Positions 46,653 through 55,654 are shown, counted from the first letter of the stretch. The stretch: DNA of 64,000 nt from Archangium violaceum Cb vi76 (GCF_000733295.1 NZ_JPMI01000142.1:1-64000), one strand, 5' to 3'. Notes: generated by a model from the sequence alone, not told the origin. Program-made: numbers and translations.

Positions 46653-46720
46653 GGTGTGTAACCTCCCGAAATGACTGCTGAAAATATCGAGAAACCGTCG
46701 ATTGCTTCCGATGTGTGACC

Positions 46721-46748
46721 AACGTAACCACCCACCCCGGGGTGTCAA
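46721..46748 (-). promoter_or_regulatory. Possible dnaK promoter with a 12-bp palindrome
   Basis: On the minus strand TTGACA (46743-46748) is followed 16 bp later by TACGTT (46721-46726), a weak sigma-70-like pair about 70 bp upstream of the start. A perfect palindrome CACCCCGGGGTG (46733-46744) covers the spacer and part of the -35. No CIRCE element (TTAGCACTC) is seen. The rest of the 325-bp gap between dnaK and the lipid kinase (to 46977) shows nothing else recognisable. Confidence 0.35.
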
Positions 46749-46977
46749 ACCGCGTCAAGATGCGTCACGTGCTCGCCACCGGCCCGCCACGGTGCGTAAC
46801 GCGCTCTCCACCTCCGCCACCCGCGCGTGGCAACCCGCCAGGCATCCGATCAGTAGCTGACGCGCCAACCCCCCGGAACCATTGAGACAGGGGGGAGATA
46901 ACGCCTCGCGTCAGCCCTTGGCTGAAAATGTGCACTGAGGCAGCCCGACGCCCCAACCCCCCTCTGGAGGCAGCCTC

Positions 46978-48072
46978 ATGCTGGTACAGCCACTTCGGTC
47001 CGTGGATACGCGCCAGAATCCGTCCGTCGCCGGAGCCCCCGCACACAAGGTCGCGGTGCTGCTCAACGCCAACGCCCGCCGGGTGGACGCACAGTTGGTG
47101 AAGTCCCTCTCACACGTGGTGCCGGAGCAGGATCTCTTCCTGTCGCGCTCGGAGCTGGACTGCCGCCGCATCGTCCAGACGGTGCTGGAGCGCAACTACC
47201 CCATGGTGTTCACGGGTGGCGGTGACGGGACGTTCCAGGGTTTCGTGAGCGAGGTGTTCCGCCAGCTGGAGCCGCGGGGCCGCTTCGCCGGCAAGCGCGC
47301 GCCGCGTTTCGGCGTGCTGAAGCTGGGCACGGGCAACGGACTGGCCACGTACGTGAATGCCGGCGCTGGCGCGGACGGCATCCTGCAGGACGTGGTGCGC
47401 GCGCGCGCGGGCGAGGTCCCCAGCCACCGGCGGATGGATCTGCTGATGGTGGAGGGCATGCGCACGCCGTTCGCGGGCATGGGCGTGGATGGGAAGCTGC
47501 TCAACGACTTCCTCTGGGTGAAGGACAACCTGGGCCGCGGCGGGCTGCTCAAGAAGATGCTGTCGGGCCCGGGCGGCTACTTCTCGGCGGTGGCGCTGAA
47601 GACGGTGCCGCACTACCTGTCCAACCCGACGTGGGTGGAGTGCGAGATCATCAACGGCCAGGCCGGAGAGGCGTACCGGGTGGGGCCGCAGGGCAACCCG
47701 GTGGGCGCGCCCATCGCCCCAGGGCAGCGCATCTTCCAGGGCAAGCTGATGATGGCGGCGGCGGCGACGATGCCCTTCTACGGGTACGGCTTCCGGATGT
47801 TCCCGTTCGCGGGCGAGCGCCGGGGGATGATGCACCTGCGCCTGGGTCAGCTGCACGCCACGAGCGTGCTGGCGAACCTGCCGAAGCTGTGGGCGGGCCG
47901 CTGGTTCCCCGAGGGCATCCACGACTTCTACGCCCAGGACGTGCACATCCGCTTCGCCCGGCCCATGCCCTTCCACGTGGGTGGCGACGCGGCGGGCTAC
48001 CGCGACGACGTGAAGCTGAGCGTGGCACCCGAGACGGTGGAGCTGCTGGACTTCCACGGCGCGGTGCACTGA
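46978..48072 (+). CDS. Diacylglycerol-kinase-family lipid kinase
   Basis: The protein has 364 residues. The catalytic-domain signature GGGDGT is in MVFTGGGDGTFQGF (about residue 78), with LGTGNGLATYV next. A second beta-rich domain contains IFQGKLMMAAAATMPFYGYGFRMFPFA. The fold group phosphorylates diacylglycerol or sphingoid lipids with ATP, and some members are NAD kinase-like. It is divergent from dnaK and convergent with the methyltransferase. The lipid substrate cannot be told. Confidence 0.85.
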   Translation: MLVQPLRSVDTRQNPSVAGAPAHKVAVLLNANARRVDAQLVKSLSHVVPEQDLFLSRSELDCRRIVQTVLERNYPMVFTGGGDGTFQGFVSEVFRQLEPRGRFAGKRAPRFGVLKLGTGNGLATYVNAGAGADGILQDVVRARAGEVPSHRRMDLLMVEGMRTPFAGMGVDGKLLNDFLWVKDNLGRGGLLKKMLSGPGGYFSAVALKTVPHYLSNPTWVECEIINGQAGEAYRVGPQGNPVGAPIAPGQRIFQGKLMMAAAATMPFYGYGFRMFPFAGERRGMMHLRLGQLHATSVLANLPKLWAGRWFPEGIHDFYAQDVHIRFARPMPFHVGGDAAGYRDDVKLSVAPETVELLDFHGAVH

Positions 48073-48099
48073 GCGAGCACCCCGCCCTCCCCTCTTCCT

Positions 48100-48132
48100 C
48101 CCTCTCCCTCTGGGAGAGGGCCGGGGTGAGGG
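48100..48132. repeat. Dispersed intergenic palindrome, copy 7
   Basis: CCCTCTCCCTCTGGGAGAGGG is followed by CCGGGGTGAGGG, identical in layout to copy 3. It lies between the convergent lipid kinase and methyltransferase genes. Confidence 0.75.
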
Positions 48133-48150
48133 TCAGCCGGCCCGGCCCGA

Positions 48151-48909
48151 CTACCCGCGATCGCGCGCGGCCGGAGGCTTCTCTCCCGGCTCGCGGCGGC
48201 GGCCCACGGCGAACGCGTAGCTCGCGGTGGCCTTGCCGTTCTCCCGGTGCAGGGCGATCTCCTCGCGCAGCCAGGTGGCCTGCTCGGCCGGGGCCTTGGC
48301 GAGGTGGGGCTCCAGCTCCTTGTAGAGGGTGTCCAGCTCGGCGTCCTGGAGGGACTCGACGGACTCGGGCTCGAAGCCGGCCAGGGCCAGGTGCTGGAGC
48401 AGCTCGCGGGGCAGCAGCAACGAAGCCCCCAGGCGGCGCTCCCAGAAGTCGAGCACGGCGCGGGGCGTCACGCGGCCCACCCGGACCGGATAGGTGAGGC
48501 CCAACCGGCCATTGTGGGCCAGCAGGGGCCGGAAGGTGCCCATCGCATCCGCCAGCGCCAGGAAGATCCGGCCCTGACAGAGGATGGCGTCGAACTCGCC
48601 CTCCCGGAAGGCGGGCTTGCGCAGATCCACGCGCCGCACCTCGACCCGGCCGTCCAGCCCGAGCGAGCGCACCCGGTCTCGCATGTGGATGAGGAGCGTC
48701 TCGTCCGCGTCCGCCGCCACCACCGAGCAGCCGAACTCCTGGGCCAGGACCACGCTGGCCAGGCCGGAGGGACCACAGCCGAGCTCGAGCACCCGCCCCC
48801 CCTCTTCCAATTGCGCCACCTTCGCGAAGCGGCGGGTCGCGATCTCGGAGCTGAAGGGGCGCCGAGCGTCACCAGGGAAGTAGAGCGGGAAGGGCTCAGC
48901 CGGGCTCAT
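48151..48909 (-). CDS. SAM-dependent methyltransferase, class I
   Basis: The protein has 252 residues. The AdoMet-binding motif I is GGRVLELGCGPSGLASVVLA (about 37-56), with VVAADADE as motif II and FDAILCQGRIFLALAD as motif III-like. It has no signal peptide. The substrate is unknown; the unusual C-terminus (DAELDTLYKELEPHL) gives no hint. It is transcribed in the same direction as the DUF493 gene upstream of it, 69 bp apart. Confidence 0.8.
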   Translation of the reverse strand: MSPAEPFPLYFPGDARRPFSSEIATRRFAKVAQLEEGGRVLELGCGPSGLASVVLAQEFGCSVVAADADETLLIHMRDRVRSLGLDGRVEVRRVDLRKPAFREGEFDAILCQGRIFLALADAMGTFRPLLAHNGRLGLTYPVRVGRVTPRAVLDFWERRLGASLLLPRELLQHLALAGFEPESVESLQDAELDTLYKELEPHLAKAPAEQATWLREEIALHRENGKATASYAFAVGRRREPGEKPPAARDRG

Positions 48910-48978
48910 GAGGAGCCCCTTCTACACCGGTGGCCGGGAATCGCCAATTCCCCCCGCCTGTCCGGGCGGGGGCCGCCC

Positions 48979-49320
48979 TCAAAGGTAGTAGACGACCCGC
49001 TGCTCCTGCTGCTCCTGCCGCAGCCGGGCATAGATGGCGCGGCGGTGCTCCTCGGACAGCAGGTACACCGACACGCTCACCGACACGTACTTGCCCTTGC
49101 TGCTGGGCTGCTCGTGGATGGAATCCGGGGAGATCTCCGAGCCCATGAGCGTCCGGAAGAGCTCGCGCACATACGCGGCGAACCCCGCCGGCCCCGCCGC
49201 CTCCTGCCGCCCCATGACCTTGAAGGTGTAGACGGTGGGGTACTCGATGAGCGGCTTCTTCTCCTCGCCGTCACCCTGCGTGCCCTGGGGGGCACCATCT
49301 GCCGTACCGTCTGCCTTCAT
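48979..49320 (-). CDS. DUF493 (YbeD-like) family protein
   Basis: This 113-residue protein ends in the strong family pattern SSKGKYVSVSVSVYL, then RRAIYARL and a C-terminal VVYYL. It has an N-terminal YPTVYTFKVMG strand. DUF493 proteins have a ferredoxin-like fold resembling regulatory ACT domains, and E. coli YbeD is encoded beside lipoate ligase; no function is settled. It lies 27 bp after the PhoH-like gene and may be cotranscribed with it. Confidence 0.82.
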   Translation of the reverse strand: MKADGTADGAPQGTQGDGEEKKPLIEYPTVYTFKVMGRQEAAGPAGFAAYVRELFRTLMGSEISPDSIHEQPSSKGKYVSVSVSVYLLSEEHRRAIYARLRQEQQEQRVVYYL

Positions 49321-49347
49321 GACTGCTTCCTCGTGCGGCGCAGGGGG

Positions 49348-50670
49348 CTAGAGGAGGTTGGCCGCGAGCTCGGCCAGGGCGCTGCGCTCGCCCTTGGCCA
49401 TGGTGATGTGGCCCGCGATCTTCTCATTCTTGAACCGGTTGACCACGTGAACGAGTCCGTTGTTGGTCGCGTCCACGTAGGGGTTGTCTATCTGGAACGG
49501 GTCCCCGGTGAGAATGATTTTCGTGTTGTCGCCCACGCGGGTGATGATCGTCTTCACCTCGTGGGGGGTGAGGTTCTGCGCCTCGTCGATGATGATGTAC
49601 TGGTTGGGGATGGAGCGCCCGCGGATGTAGGTGAGCGCCTCGATCTCCATCAGCCCCAGGTCGATGAGCTCGTGGTAGCCCCGGCCCGCCTTCTTGTCGG
49701 CGCGGCTCAGGTTCATCAGGAACTCCACGTTGTCGAAGATGGGCTGCATCCAGGGGTTCATCTTCTCTTCCAGGCTGCCCGGCAGGTACCCGATGTCCCG
49801 GCCGAGCGGGAACACGGGCCGGCTGACGAGCAGCTTCTGGTACACCCCCTCCTCCGTCACCTTGTGGAGCCCCGCGGCGATGGCCAGCAGCGTCTTGCCC
49901 GTGCCCGCCTTGCCCACGATGGTGACGAGCTTGATCTCGTCGTTCATGACGAGGTCCAGGGCGAAGCTCTGCTCCATGTTGCGCGGGCGGATGCCCCAGA
50001 CGCCCTCGGACTTCATGCCGCGCAGCAGCGGCACCACCCGCCCCCGGGACGCGTTGAAGCGGCCCATGGCCGTGTGGGACGGGTTCGTCTCGTCCTTGAG
50101 CAGGATGAACTGGTGCGGCGAGAGCGACTCCTGCCCGGAGATCTCCACCTCGGCGCCGGGCTTGTACATCTGGTCCACCATCTCGCGAGGGACCAGGCGC
50201 TCGGTGAAGCCCGTGTAGAGCTCGGTGATCTCCACCCGCTCGGCGTCGTAGTCCTCGGCGATGAGGCCCAGGGCGTCCGCGCGGATGCGCAGGTTGGTGT
50301 CCTTGGTGATGAAGACGGCCGGCGACTGCGGCTCGCGCTCCATCAAGTCGATGGCCACCGAGAGGATGCGGTTGTCCATCAGGTTGCTGTCCGCCATGGA
50401 GAGCGGCAGATCCCTGTCGGTGAAGCACACCCGCAGCACGCCCCCGTGCGGCAGGCGCACCCCGTCCTTGAGCGAGCCCTCCTCCCGGAAGGAGTCCAGG
50501 TAGCGCGCCACCAGACGCGCATTCCGCCCCAGCTCGGAGAGATCGCGCTTGAACTGATCGATCTCCTCGATGACGTAGATGGGGATGATGACGTTGTGTT
50601 CCTTGAAGCTGTAGATGGAGCGGGGGTCGTGGAGAAGGACGTTGGTGTCGAGGATGAAGTTCTTTCGCAT
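49348..50670 (-). CDS. PIN-domain/PhoH-like ATPase (PhoH2/YlaK type)
   Basis: The protein has 440 residues. The N-terminal PIN ribonuclease domain (about 1-140) has the acidic active-site positions in FILDTNVLLHDP, IEEIDQFKR, DRD and TKDTNLRI. The C-terminal PhoH ATPase domain has Walker A VGKAGTGKT (about residue 257) and Walker B IIIDEAQNLTPHE, then ILTGDPFQIDNP. PhoH2 proteins couple ATP-driven RNA unwinding with PIN cleavage. The ATG at 50670 gives the standard N-terminus. The gap to the next upstream gene (greB) is 270 bp. Confidence 0.92.
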   Translation of the reverse strand: MRKNFILDTNVLLHDPRSIYSFKEHNVIIPIYVIEEIDQFKRDLSELGRNARLVARYLDSFREEGSLKDGVRLPHGGVLRVCFTDRDLPLSMADSNLMDNRILSVAIDLMEREPQSPAVFITKDTNLRIRADALGLIAEDYDAERVEITELYTGFTERLVPREMVDQMYKPGAEVEISGQESLSPHQFILLKDETNPSHTAMGRFNASRGRVVPLLRGMKSEGVWGIRPRNMEQSFALDLVMNDEIKLVTIVGKAGTGKTLLAIAAGLHKVTEEGVYQKLLVSRPVFPLGRDIGYLPGSLEEKMNPWMQPIFDNVEFLMNLSRADKKAGRGYHELIDLGLMEIEALTYIRGRSIPNQYIIIDEAQNLTPHEVKTIITRVGDNTKIILTGDPFQIDNPYVDATNNGLVHVVNRFKNEKIAGHITMAKGERSALAELAANLL

Positions 50671-50846
50671 CGTGTGGAGCGCGACCTCGTAGGGGGTGCG
50701 ACCGCTGGAACCGACCGTGCGACGGGACTCCGACTGACGGACCGCTTCTGCGCCTGACTACCAACCGAATATTAGGCCGGGCCTCCGACGCGGGAAGCGG
50801 CCCTGGCCCATTTGCGGCCTACCTTGGGTGTAACGCACACGCTAAC

Positions 50847-50866
50847 AGCGGGGTTCCCGCCCCGCT
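50847..50866 (-). terminator. Short hairpin downstream of greB
   Basis: AGCGGGG and CCCCGCT form a 7-bp stem with a 6-base loop, followed on the minus strand by GTTAG, 75 bp after the greB stop. It is weak as a terminator. The rest of 50671-50940 shows no gene. Confidence 0.3.
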
Positions 50867-50940
50867 CATGGATCCCCGGATCAGTGGACACCCGCTCCCC
50901 CTGCTCCCTGGAGGGTCCCAGTGTCCTCGGGCGAACACCC

Positions 50941-51483
50941 CTACAGGTAGCGGATCTGCACGATGGTGTATTCGATTTCCCCACGAGGGCGGATCACCGC
51001 GACGGTGTCGCCGACCTTCTTGCGCAGCAGGGCCTTGGCGATGGGTGATTCCACGCTGATGCGGCCCCCGGCGGTGTCGATCTCATCCGAGCCGACGATC
51101 TGATAGGTCACCCGGGCCTCGTCCTCGTCCTCGAGCGTCACGGTGGCGCCGAAGTAGACGCGGCTGGTGTCCGGCTGCTCGGACGGGGTGACGATGGTGG
51201 CGGTGTCCAGGCGCTTCTGGAGGAAACGGATGCGCCGGTCGATCTCCCGCAGGCGCTTCTTGCCGTAGATGTACTCGGCGTTCTCGGAGCGGTCGCCCTG
51301 GGCGGCGGCGGCGGACACCTCGGCGGTGACCTTGGGACGCTCCTCGTTGAGCAGGCGCAGCAGCTCCTTGTGCATGCGCTCGGCCCCAGAGCGGGTGAGG
51401 TAGCGCCGGTGGACCCCACCCTCCAGTTGCAGCGAGTCGTTCTCCTCGGGGGCTTCCTCGGAATTCCGGACGTCTCGGGACAT
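50941..51483 (-). CDS. greB: Transcript cleavage factor GreB
   Basis: The protein has 180 residues. After a 27-residue acidic extension, the coiled-coil domain starts RYLTRSGAERMHKELLRLL. It shows the GreB-type EERPKVTAEVSAAAAQGDRS and ENAEYIYGKKRLREIDRRI, where the acidic tip residues bind magnesium in the RNA polymerase channel. The C-terminal domain has FGATVTLEDED and SPIAKALLRKKVGDTVAV. The factor rescues backtracked RNA polymerase by transcript cleavage. The acidic extension is longer than usual. It is the gene nearest the tRNA pair but on the opposite strand. Confidence 0.92.
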   Translation of the reverse strand: MSRDVRNSEEAPEENDSLQLEGGVHRRYLTRSGAERMHKELLRLLNEERPKVTAEVSAAAAQGDRSENAEYIYGKKRLREIDRRIRFLQKRLDTATIVTPSEQPDTSRVYFGATVTLEDEDEARVTYQIVGSDEIDTAGGRISVESPIAKALLRKKVGDTVAVIRPRGEIEYTIVQIRYL

Positions 51484-51665
51484 GGACTCTGTATAGCGCC
51501 TCCAGGGGGAGGCGGAAGGAGGCGCGGGGGCGGGCCGTTGAAGGGTGACTGTCAGGTGACGAGGGGAACGATCGCCAGTAGAAGTCTGAAGCGAGTGCTG
51601 GTAGAGAGCCCCTCCCAGACGCCGGAGACCCAGGAATCTGGCGTCTGATCAAAAAAGAATAGTGC

Positions 51666-51738
<73 letters not shown>

Positions 51739-51743
51739 CAGAG

Positions 51744-51816
51744 GTCCCCGTCGTCTAGAGGCCCAGGACGCTGGCCTTTCAAGCCGGTAACACGGGTTCG
51801 AATCCCGTCGGGGACA
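51744..51816 (+). tRNA. tRNA-Glu (UUC)
   Basis: The cloverleaf has acceptor GTCCCCG/CGGGGAC, a D arm with GTCTAGAGGCCCAGGAC, anticodon stem CTGGC/GCCGG with loop CTTTCAA, and T arm ACGGGTTCGAATCCCGT. The anticodon is TTC. It follows tRNA-Lys by 5 bp, so the two are one transcript. CCA is not encoded. Confidence 0.97.
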
Positions 51817-51823
51817 CACAAAG

Positions 51824-51873
51824 CCGAGGCCGGAAGCCGCTGAGCGATCAGGGGTTTCCGGCCTTGGTGTTTT
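51824..51873 (+). terminator. Terminator after the tRNA pair
   Basis: CCGAGGCCGGAA pairs with TTCCGGCCTTGG (one wobble) and is followed by TGTTTTC. It is placed 7 bp after tRNA-Glu. Confidence 0.85.
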
Positions 51874-51897
51874 CAGGCTCGTCCGATGGTCCGCGGC

Positions 51898-52510
51898 CTA
51901 TGCGCTCCCCTCGAGTATGCGCTGATGGGGTTTGAAGGCGTCGTGGACGTGGTCCATGAAGGCACGAATCCGCCTGTTGTTGCGAAGCTCGGGCAACGTC
52001 AGCACCCAGAGATCGCGCGCCTCTTCGGAGTGGCGCGCTCCCACGCGCACCAGCCCTGGATCGGCATCGCCGTCGAAGCACGCCAGGAAGGTGACGCCCA
52101 TGCCGGCGGAGAGCGCGTGCCGACGGACCGCGAAGTCGTCGGAACGCAGCGACACCCTGGCGCCCGGCGCGTTCCGGGCCAGCCAGTCATCGAGCCAACG
52201 CCCATCGGAGCGCTCGTCCGAATGCAGCCACGGAAAATCCGCGAGGGTGGCACCAGGGCCCATCCGCTCGACGAGTGAACGCGCGGCGTAGGCCTCGAAC
52301 TGCATTCGACCGACGCGGCGGCCCACCAGGCCCTCCGCCGGATTGTTGTGCGGACGCAGCGCCACATCGGCCTCGCGGCGAATGAGCGACACCTGCTCAT
52401 TCCAGCCGCGCCGCGGTCTCGGCCAGCTCGTCGCCGACGGCCGTGGCCGCGAAGCCGTCTTCGGTGCGGTCGAAGAGCCGGGTACCGCTCACGCAACTGC
52501 TTGAGGCCTG
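51898..52510 (-). pseudogene. LysR-family regulator remnant
   Basis: The C-terminal part (51898 to about 52389) encodes a LysR effector-binding domain (VSLIRREADVALRPHN, then GVTFLACFDGDADPGLVRVG). The segment just upstream, in another frame, encodes the end of a LysR DNA-binding domain (TRLFDRTEDGFAATAVGDELAETAARLE) and then hits a stop at 52397-52399. About 50 residues between these parts are missing, and the helix-turn-helix itself is not recognisable. It is therefore decayed by an internal deletion plus frame loss, not a one-base error. Confidence 0.72.
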
Positions 52511-53063
52511 GCGCGTCGAGGCATGCCCCAACGGCCGCGAGCTGCGCTCGAGGTGCTCGGGCCGGGCATGCGGGTGCTGTGCCCGCAAGGCCCGGGCCCC
52601 CAACACAGGCGTGTTCCGTGCACGAGCCTCTGCTTGGGAGCCGGTGAGGTCCCCTCCATACCGAGTCTCGTTCTGTGGCTTGAGTCCCTCGTTTCGAATC
52701 CTTTGACACCGTCCCCGGAGATGGATGGCTTCTCTGTGCGTCTCTTGCTTTCGGGCAAGATACACCCGCGTACGGGTTTCACCGTAGGCCTGGCTGCGAG
52801 AGTGGGCACGCTGGCCGCGGCATCTCCGCCCGCCGCCTCCACTCACTCGAGGGTTCTGAGGGGTGGCGGAGCCGTCCATCCAAGGAGGCTCTGGAACACC
52901 ATGGAGGGGCTTTCGGCCCCCCGGGTCCTGGCTTCACCCAGAGTCTGTGTCTGGGCATGACGATTCGCTCCGTCGCCCCCTCGCCCTACAAGCAATTGTC
53001 TCTTTCTGAATACTTTGGTAGGAGTGGCGGCCGGGGATTTGGGGGAGGGGGGAAACGCCTGTC
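52511..53063. other. Non-coding stretch with no recognisable gene
   Basis: About 550 bp lie between the LysR remnant and the aryl-polyene cluster. Reading frames here have no family resemblance, and the composition is less GC-rich than the genes around. It may hold further LysR debris and the promoter of the pigment operon, but no promoter consensus could be identified. Confidence 0.55.
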
Positions 53064-53801
53064 ATGACAATGGCTTTTTCTATCAACCGCTGGGTCGCGT
53101 GGGCTCCTGGCCTCACCGAGCAAGACGCCTGGACGAGGTGGTTCTCGGAGCCCCATTCCCTTCCGGCCGAGGGCACCCCTCCGCTGTCCGAGATGCCGGC
53201 GATGATGCGCCGCCGGGTGGAGCGCCTGGGCCGGTTCGCGCTACAGGCAGCGTACGGATGCCAGGGGGATTCCCCGAGCGTCCCCGTCATCTTCGCCTCG
53301 CGCTTCGGAGACATCAGCCGCTCGGTGGACCTGTTGCGCCAGTTGGCGCACTCCGTCCCGCTCTCACCCACGTCCTTCAGCCTGTCGGTGCACAACGCGA
53401 TTGGCGCGCTCTACTCCATCGCCCGGGGGGACACCTCCGCCTATACCGCCATCGCGGCGGGCGAGGAGACGGTCGAGGCCGCCTTCACCGAAGCGAGCGC
53501 TCTGCTCGCGGATGGCGCCAGGGACGTCCTGGTGGTGATCTACGACGAGCCGCTCCCCGGGCCCCTCGGGCACGCCTCCGGACAGATGGACTTCCCGCGC
53601 GCGTGGGCCTGTTGGCTGCGCGCCGGGGACGAGGCTCCGGGCTACAGCCTGACCTGTCACCCTGCCGAGGACACGCGGGATGCCCCTTCCTCGGATGGGC
53701 TGCCGGAGGATCTCACCGTGCTGCGATTCCTGGTCTCCAGCGAGGCCCGGCTCGACCACAAGGTCGGCACTCGATGCTGGCGGTGGCAGCGCCATGCTTG
53801 A
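53064..53801 (+). CDS. Ketoacyl synthase-like chain-length factor of APE cluster
   Basis: This 245-residue protein has only the N-terminal half of a ketosynthase fold (Ketoacyl-synt_2 type). It shows PVIFASRFGDISRSVDLLRQL and SLSVHNAIGALYSIARGD, and then TAIAAGEETVEAA where a ketosynthase would have its catalytic Cys. Aryl-polyene clusters open with such a gene, which is thought to pair with a true ketosynthase to set chain length. It is first in the operon, and its stop overlaps the acyltransferase start by 8 bases. Confidence 0.8.
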   Translation: MTMAFSINRWVAWAPGLTEQDAWTRWFSEPHSLPAEGTPPLSEMPAMMRRRVERLGRFALQAAYGCQGDSPSVPVIFASRFGDISRSVDLLRQLAHSVPLSPTSFSLSVHNAIGALYSIARGDTSAYTAIAAGEETVEAAFTEASALLADGARDVLVVIYDEPLPGPLGHASGQMDFPRAWACWLRAGDEAPGYSLTCHPAEDTRDAPSSDGLPEDLTVLRFLVSSEARLDHKVGTRCWRWQRHA

Positions 53802-54573
53802 GACGCTCGAGCGCGGGTGGCGCATCCTGGCGACCGGTATCTCCTTCACCACCTTCGGGCTGGGAGGGCTCGGGCTGCGGCTGCTCTACTTCCCGCTGTT
53901 GCAACTCCTCGTCCGGGATCAGGCGAGGCAGACGCGGCTGGCGCGCCTCGCGGTGCACCACTCTTTCAGGTTCTTCATCGAGTGGATGCGCGTCCTCGGG
54001 GTGCTGCGCTACCGCATCGAGGGCGTGGAGAAGCTGGCCCGGCCCGGCCTGCTCATCCTCGCCAACCACCCGACGCTGATCGACGTCGTCTTCCTCATCT
54101 CCCTGGTGCCCAACGCGGATTGCGTGGTGAAGGCGAGCCTGGCGCACAATCCCTTCACCCGCGGGCCGGTCCGGGCGACCGGCTATCTGTGCAACGACTC
54201 CGGCCCCGCGCTCATCCAGGACTGCATCGCCTCCGTGAAGGCGGGCAACAACCTGATCATCTTCCCGGAGGGCACCCGCACCCGGGTCAACAGCCCGATG
54301 CAACTGCAACGCGGCGCCGCCAACATCGCGGTGCGCGGCCCGTGCGACATCACCCCGGTCACCATCCGGTGTGAACCGCTCGGTCTCAGCAAGGGGACGC
54401 CGTGGTGGAGGGTGCCGCCGAAACGGATGAACTTCACCATCCAGGTACACGACGACATCCCCGTTGCACCACAGCGTGGAGAGGCCGGCGGCGAGGCGCG
54501 AGCGGCCCGGCAACTCACGGCGCAGCTGCACGACTATTTCTCCAGGGAAGGGCAGGGCCATGCTGCAGCTTGA
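53794..54573 (+). CDS. Lysophospholipid acyltransferase (PlsC type), APE cluster
   Basis: This 259-residue acyltransferase has the H-x4-D motif in LANHPTLIDVVF and the substrate-binding FPEGTRTR. An N-terminal hydrophobic region (about 18-40) suggests membrane association. In aryl-polyene clusters this protein likely transfers an acyl chain to build the lipid core that carries the pigment. The ATG at 53794 overlaps the preceding stop, and the C-terminus overlaps the first ACP start. Confidence 0.82.
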   Translation: MLETLERGWRILATGISFTTFGLGGLGLRLLYFPLLQLLVRDQARQTRLARLAVHHSFRFFIEWMRVLGVLRYRIEGVEKLARPGLLILANHPTLIDVVFLISLVPNADCVVKASLAHNPFTRGPVRATGYLCNDSGPALIQDCIASVKAGNNLIIFPEGTRTRVNSPMQLQRGAANIAVRGPCDITPVTIRCEPLGLSKGTPWWRVPPKRMNFTIQVHDDIPVAPQRGEAGGEARAARQLTAQLHDYFSREGQGHAAA

Positions 54574-54820
54574 ACAGGAAATCAAGAAACTGGTCATCGA
54601 GACGCTTCACCTCGAGGACATCACTCCTGACGACATCGATCCGGCCGCGCCGCTGTTCGTCGAGGGACTCGGGCTCGACTCGATCGACGCCCTCGAGCTG
54701 GGCCTGGCGCTGCAGAAGTCCTATGGCGTGTCCCTCGCGAACGACTCGAAGGAAAACCGCCGCCATTTCGCCAGCGTGAGGGCACTCGCGGATTTCGTGA
54801 GCGCCCATCGCAAGGCCTGA
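54560..54820 (+). CDS. Acyl carrier protein 1, APE cluster
   Basis: This 86-residue ACP has the phosphopantetheine site Ser in GLGLDSIDALELGLAL. Helices 1-3 are intact, and the C-terminal FVSAHRKA is usual. It overlaps the acyltransferase end by 14 bases. It carries the growing polyene or the aryl starter as a thioester; a second ACP follows, as in other APE clusters. Confidence 0.9.
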   Translation: MLQLEQEIKKLVIETLHLEDITPDDIDPAAPLFVEGLGLDSIDALELGLALQKSYGVSLANDSKENRRHFASVRALADFVSAHRKA

Positions 54821-54848
54821 ACTCATCAGAAAAGCATTGGGAGTCACC

Positions 54849-55106
54849 ATGACCAAGAATCAATTGTTCGAGCGGCTGAGCGCGATCCTGCAGGAGACCT
54901 TCGACATCGAGCCGGCGCGGATCACCCCCGAGGCCCGGCTTCATGACGACCTGGACATCGACAGCATCGATGCGATCGATCTGCTCGTGCAGCTCAAGCC
55001 GGTGGCCGGCAAGCGCGTGCCTCCGGAGGTCTTCAAGTCGGTGCGTACGCTGCAGGACGTGGTCGATGCCCTGCACGGGCTCCTCGACGAGTCCGCCGCG
55101 GCGTGA
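54849..55106 (+). CDS. Acyl carrier protein 2, APE cluster
   Basis: This 85-residue ACP has the phosphopantetheine Ser in DLDIDSIDAIDLLVQL. It is distinct from ACP 1, and the two probably serve initiation and elongation separately. Its stop overlaps the next GTG by four bases. Confidence 0.9.
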   Translation: MTKNQLFERLSAILQETFDIEPARITPEARLHDDLDIDSIDAIDLLVQLKPVAGKRVPPEVFKSVRTLQDVVDALHGLLDESAAA

Positions 55107-55654
55107 AGTTCCTTCGTCCGGCCCTGCTCGGCCTGCTGAGCCTCGCGTACCCGCCCCTGGTCTACCTGGGACTGGGCCACTTCGAGCCTCGCTGGATGGC
55201 CCTGCCACTGGCGGGAATGGCCGTGGTGCGCGCGGTGGCGACGCGCGAGCGTGTCTGGCTGGCCGCGGCCGTGGGCGCCCTCGCGCTCGCGGCCTCCAGC
55301 ATGCTGGGCAACCATGCCCTGCCGTTGAAGCTCTACCCGGTCCTGGTGAACACGATCCTGCTCGCCGTCTTCGCCACCAGCCTCGCCTATCCCCCCAGCG
55401 TCATCGAGCGCCTGGCACGCCTGCGCGAGCCCGAGCTCCCCGCTTCGGGGGTGATCTACACCCGCCGGGTGACGCAGGTGTGGTGCGGGTTCTTCGTGCT
55501 CAACGGAGGCATCGCGCTCTTCACGGCGATTGGGGCCAGTGATGAGACCTGGGCGCTGTACAACGGGCTCATCTCGTACGTGCTGATGGGCGTGCTCTTC
55601 GCCGTGGAGTGGGTGGTGAGGCAACAGGTGAGGGCAAGGCGCGTCCATGGCTGA
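55103..55654 (+). CDS. Multispan membrane protein of APE cluster (COG4648-like)
   Basis: This 183-residue protein has about five to six hydrophobic helices (near 5-25, 30-48, 52-68, 80-98, 128-148, 155-175). A conserved-looking segment NHALPLKLYPVLVNTILLAVF lies at about 72-92. Its COG4648-like family is regularly found in APE clusters, and its function is not settled. The GTG start overlaps the ACP stop, and the end overlaps the ligase start by 8 bases. Confidence 0.78.
   Translation: MKFLRPALLGLLSLAYPPLVYLGLGHFEPRWMALPLAGMAVVRAVATRERVWLAAAVGALALAASSMLGNHALPLKLYPVLVNTILLAVFATSLAYPPSVIERLARLREPELPASGVIYTRRVTQVWCGFFVLNGGIALFTAIGASDETWALYNGLISYVLMGVLFAVEWVVRQQVRARRVHG

Noticed and set aside
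46653-46977. Heat-shock sigma-32-type promoter before dnaK
   Set aside because: A CTTGAC/CCCCGGGG pair exists but the spacing is about 10 bp, too short for sigma-32.
51616-51647. Hairpin CAGACGCC/GGCGTCTG upstream of tRNA-Lys as a terminator
   Set aside because: It is followed on the plus strand by an A run, not T, and no gene reads into it on that strand; on the minus strand nothing upstream needs termination.
51898-52392. A functional short LysR-type regulator
   Set aside because: It has only the effector-binding half; the DNA-binding part is out of frame and incomplete.
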